Made by a program: the position numbers and the translations under genes. Shown here piece by piece: positions 13,118 to 15,172 of a stretch of 15,172 bases of DNA. The notes beneath the pieces are model-generated. The model saw nothing but the letters and a program-made list of their open reading frames with translations. It was not told the origin of the DNA and did not search any database. Source of the DNA: DAOTTW01 sp034437615 (GTDB taxonomy: Bacteria; Chloroflexota; Anaerolineae; Aggregatilineales; Phototrophicaceae); assembly GCA_034437615.1 (NCBI GenBank), contig DAOTTW010000405.1:1-15172 (forward strand), given 5' to 3'. The stretch's first letter is position 1, and each line of letters starts with the position of its first letter.

Positions 13118-14143
13118 TCATCGCGGATTGAACGCCAGTTCAACAAACAACGGGTGATGGTCGCTATAGCGCACGTCGGCCAATACACGCGCCGACAGCG
13201 CCGCAAACGCAACCGGATCGTAAAACACGTAATCCAACCGCAACAGCGCAGGCGATACGCGCCAGCTTGGGAAGGTCAGGCCAAGCCCCCAGCCCACATC
13301 ACGATAGGCATCCGCCAGCCGTGCCGACATCAACGCATAATCCGGCGAGAGCAACGGCATGTTGAAATCGCCCAATGCAATCACAGGCAGCGTTTCGGCG
13401 TCGATGCGCCTTGCAATGTCCTGCATTTCACGGTAGCGATAGGACGGGTCGAAGAAGTGCGGCCCAATGCCGGGATGTACGGGGTGCAGGTTATAAACGG
13501 TGACCTCGTGTTCATCAAGCTGTACCGTTGCACGCATATTGCCTAACGGCGCATCAAGCCATTGATATTGCCAGTAATCACTATTCGCAATCGGGTAACG
13601 GCTGAGCAGCGCTTGACCGCGAAAAGCGTTCGCCTGCGCATACGTGGCCTGATGCGGGTATAGCTCGGCTAATTGGTCTGCGATGCGTGCGCCTGCCTCT
13701 AAGCCGACCTCTTGCAGCCCGACAATATCCGCGTCAGATGCTGCGATTACGTCGATTACCTCATCCAGTGAACGATTCGTCGCCAGAATGTTATAGGTGA
13801 GCAGCGTCAGGCGTTCGGTAGCGGGGGCTATGTCGGATGGCGCTGAAGGCACAAACGCAGGCCCGAACGTCAGCGCGAAGGCCAGCACCGCCGGGAGCAG
13901 CAGCCCCGCGACAATCCAGAAGCGCAGCAGCAACGCCAACGGCAACAGCAGCAGCGCCGGGGACCACAGCAGATGCGCAAACGTATCGAAGAAGGCAATC
14001 GGCACGAATGTAGGACCAATCAGCAGGTGCAGCGCGACGTGCAGGGCCGTGCTCAGGCCATAAGCCCCCAGCACGGCCCGCAGCAGGTAGGCGATGATGT
14101 TCAGCAGTGATGTTGCAGCGTTGGGTTTGGCTGTCGTCGTCAT
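13118..14143 (-). CDS. Membrane-anchored endonuclease/exonuclease/phosphatase family protein
   Basis: A 341-residue protein. Residues 12-95 contain three hydrophobic segments, and the rest is a metal-dependent EEP hydrolase domain (about 110-340), probably facing the outside. Catalytic motifs are present in order: LTYNIL (Asn118), GLQEVG (Glu145), YNLHPVHP (His220), ALGDFNMP (Asp259, Asn261), RLDYVFY (Asp304) and SDHHP (Asp328, His329). This topology resembles VanJ-type phosphatases and related membrane EEP proteins, so a lipid or isoprenoid phosphate substrate is possible but unproven. The ATG at 14143 has AGGGG 5 nt upstream. A GTG at 14191 is in frame but would add residues that do not fit the family. 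Confidence 0.87.
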   Translation of the reverse strand: MTTTAKPNAATSLLNIIAYLLRAVLGAYGLSTALHVALHLLIGPTFVPIAFFDTFAHLLWSPALLLLPLALLLRFWIVAGLLLPAVLAFALTFGPAFVPSAPSDIAPATERLTLLTYNILATNRSLDEVIDVIAASDADIVGLQEVGLEAGARIADQLAELYPHQATYAQANAFRGQALLSRYPIANSDYWQYQWLDAPLGNMRATVQLDEHEVTVYNLHPVHPGIGPHFFDPSYRYREMQDIARRIDAETLPVIALGDFNMPLLSPDYALMSARLADAYRDVGWGLGLTFPSWRVSPALLRLDYVFYDPVAFAALSARVLADVRYSDHHPLFVELAFNPR

Positions 14144-14200
14144 AAATGCCCCTGAAATCTGAGCAAATCTTAGCGCCTGGTGTTCAACCACAAAGATAGC

Positions 14201-14225
14201 CGGACGCGCAGAAGCGCGCCCCTAC
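14201..14225. repeat. REP-like 25-base hairpin element
   Basis: CGCGC (14205-14209) and GCGCG (14214-14218) pair around an AGAA loop, between CGGAC at the left and CCCTAC at the right. The 25-base span and both ends match the element at 10382-10406, while the stem sequence differs. It sits just downstream of the ABC ATPase and in the expected 5' leader of the next gene. Confidence 0.55.
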
Positions 14226-14232
14226 AACCTAA

Positions 14233-14238
14233 ATTATA
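14233..14238 (-). promoter_or_regulatory. Possible -10 element of the EEP-family gene
   Basis: A perfect TATAAT on the minus strand lies 16 bp past the ABC ATPase stop and about 90 bp before the ATG at 14143. No matching -35 is seen, so it is weak evidence. A start near 14226 would put the REP-like hairpin at the 5' end of the transcript. Confidence 0.3.
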
Positions 14239-14253
14239 TCCGCAGTGTAGCGT

Positions 14254-15172
14254 CTAAAGCCGCTGCCCGGTCACACCATCGAAGAAATACAGCTTGTCCG
14301 CTTGTAACTGGCACACGACCTGCTCACCAGGTTTGATCTGTGCGTCAAACGGGGCTTGTACCTGCCATTCACGCCCACCGCGCCGCACCGTCAACATCTG
14401 GAAGCGCTCCGCAAAATATGGCATGACTTCATCGACTGTCGCCACGATGCCATCATCCGCGCCCGCTGCATCCTGGATATTGCTCAGGTCGATATGCTCC
14501 GCACGCACCCCCAGCACAACGGCTGTATCGTCCAGCAATTCACGCGCTAGCGTAGCCGTCGGCACCGCAAAGCCGCCAAAATCCTCACCCTGCCAGCGAC
14601 CAGCCCGCACCACACCGGGGAACAGGTTCATCGGTGGCGAACCGATAAACTGCGCGACAAACACATCACGCGGATCACCGTAGAGGTCGTCATAGCTGCC
14701 CATCTGCGCGATGCGGCCATCATTCATCAGGATGATGCGCTGCCCGATGGATGAGGCTTCGGTTTGCTCATGCGTGACCATGACCGTCGTCACTGGGAAG
14801 GCACCCAGTAGGCGTTTGAGCGCCACACGTGCCCCCGTGCGGAACTGTGCGTCAAGGTTGGCAAATGGCTCATCAAACAGCAACAATTGCATATCCCGCG
14901 CAAAGGCACGCGCAATGGCGATACGCTGCTTTTCGCCGCCGGAAAGCTGGCGCGGCATCCGTTCCATTAGCTTATTGATGTCTACGCCTGTGATCTGGCT
15001 GACGCGCTTCACACGCTCCGGCACTTCTTGTTCACGCTTGCGCAAGCGCAGGAAAAAGCCCACGTTCTTCTCTGCGTTCCAGTGGGGTATCAGCGCATAA
15101 TCTTGAAACACCATGCCCACCACCCGATCTATGGCTTCGATATTGCCAAGCAGCGTGCCATCATAAAACACC
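14254..15172 (-). CDS. ABC transporter ATP-binding protein (MalK-type), C-terminal part
   Basis: About 306 residues, cut at the right edge. The frame enters from base 15172, so the Walker A region and true start are outside the window. Still visible are the Q-loop VFQDYALIP (Gln23 of the visible part), the signature LSGGEKQRIAIARAF (76-90), Walker B LLLFDEP (96-102), the D-loop ANLD and the switch His in VTHEQTEAS. A regulatory TOBE-type domain follows from about residue 175, with VLGVRAEHIDL and PGEQVVCQLQADKLYFFDG. This architecture belongs to importers of the sugar, polyamine, phosphate or iron class. The substrate cannot be told without the permease genes, which would lie beyond the edge. 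Confidence 0.92.
   Translation of the reverse strand, partial: VFYDGTLLGNIEAIDRVVGMVFQDYALIPHWNAEKNVGFFLRLRKREQEVPERVKRVSQITGVDINKLMERMPRQLSGGEKQRIAIARAFARDMQLLLFDEPFANLDAQFRTGARVALKRLLGAFPVTTVMVTHEQTEASSIGQRIILMNDGRIAQMGSYDDLYGDPRDVFVAQFIGSPPMNLFPGVVRAGRWQGEDFGGFAVPTATLARELLDDTAVVLGVRAEHIDLSNIQDAAGADDGIVATVDEVMPYFAERFQMLTVRRGGREWQVQAPFDAQIKPGEQVVCQLQADKLYFFDGVTGQRL

Noticed and set aside
1..15172. CRISPR array, defence island, prophage or insertion sequence
   Set aside because: No regularly spaced repeats, no transposase, integrase, nuclease-helicase or toxin-antitoxin genes were found on either strand. The EEP-family gene has the membrane topology of a phosphatase-like enzyme, not of a defence nuclease.

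Overview
The window looks like a chromosomal segment of a free-living bacterium, most likely a member of the Chloroflexota (Anaerolineae-like). This is an inference from four things: the str and S10 gene blocks are fused; S12 carries a short insertion before its conserved PQKRGVC motif; the flanking genes (FHA-receiver protein, YitT-like protein, EGY-like site-2 protease, small STAS-like protein) suit that group; and REP-like intergenic hairpins are present. GC content is moderate, mid-50s by eye. I see no prophage, CRISPR array, insertion sequence, tRNA or rRNA.

Region 1 (1-7494, minus strand) is a translation-machinery block. It reads rpsL-rpsG-fusA-tuf, then rpsJ-rplC-rplD-rplW-rplB, with rplB cut by the left edge. 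A near-ideal sigma-70-type promoter (TTGACA, 16 bp, TATAAT) lies about 240 nt upstream of rpsL. The long leader between them has three hairpins. It also has a 10-bp arm that can pair either with a local partner or with the bases just before the rpsL start codon. A purine-rich 21-bp tandem repeat with two alternative pairing partners sits between rpsL and rpsG. A strong intrinsic terminator separates tuf from rpsJ, so the str and S10 parts can be expressed at different levels.

Region 2 (7526-10370) holds an FHA plus degenerate-receiver protein on the minus strand. Divergent from it are a TrmO-like tRNA methyltransferase and a YitT/DUF2179 membrane protein on the plus strand. The two divergent genes each have an extended -10 promoter.

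Region 3 (10460-15172, all minus strand) contains an EGY-like site-2 membrane protease preceded by a small STAS-like protein, an orphan lipoprotein, an N-terminally membrane-anchored endonuclease/exonuclease/phosphatase-family hydrolase, and the C-terminal part of a MalK-type ABC ATPase cut by the right edge. Spacers here carry two REP-like 25-base hairpins and a degenerate ACCACGAAG-type repeat.

No complete new defence or biosynthetic system is visible. The most promising unexplained signals are RNA-level: the rpsL leader with mutually exclusive pairings and the rpsL-rpsG repeat hairpin. Both are candidates for ribosomal-protein feedback control. The FHA protein whose phospho-acceptor aspartate is replaced by glutamate, encoded directly upstream of the str promoter, is the next most interesting item.
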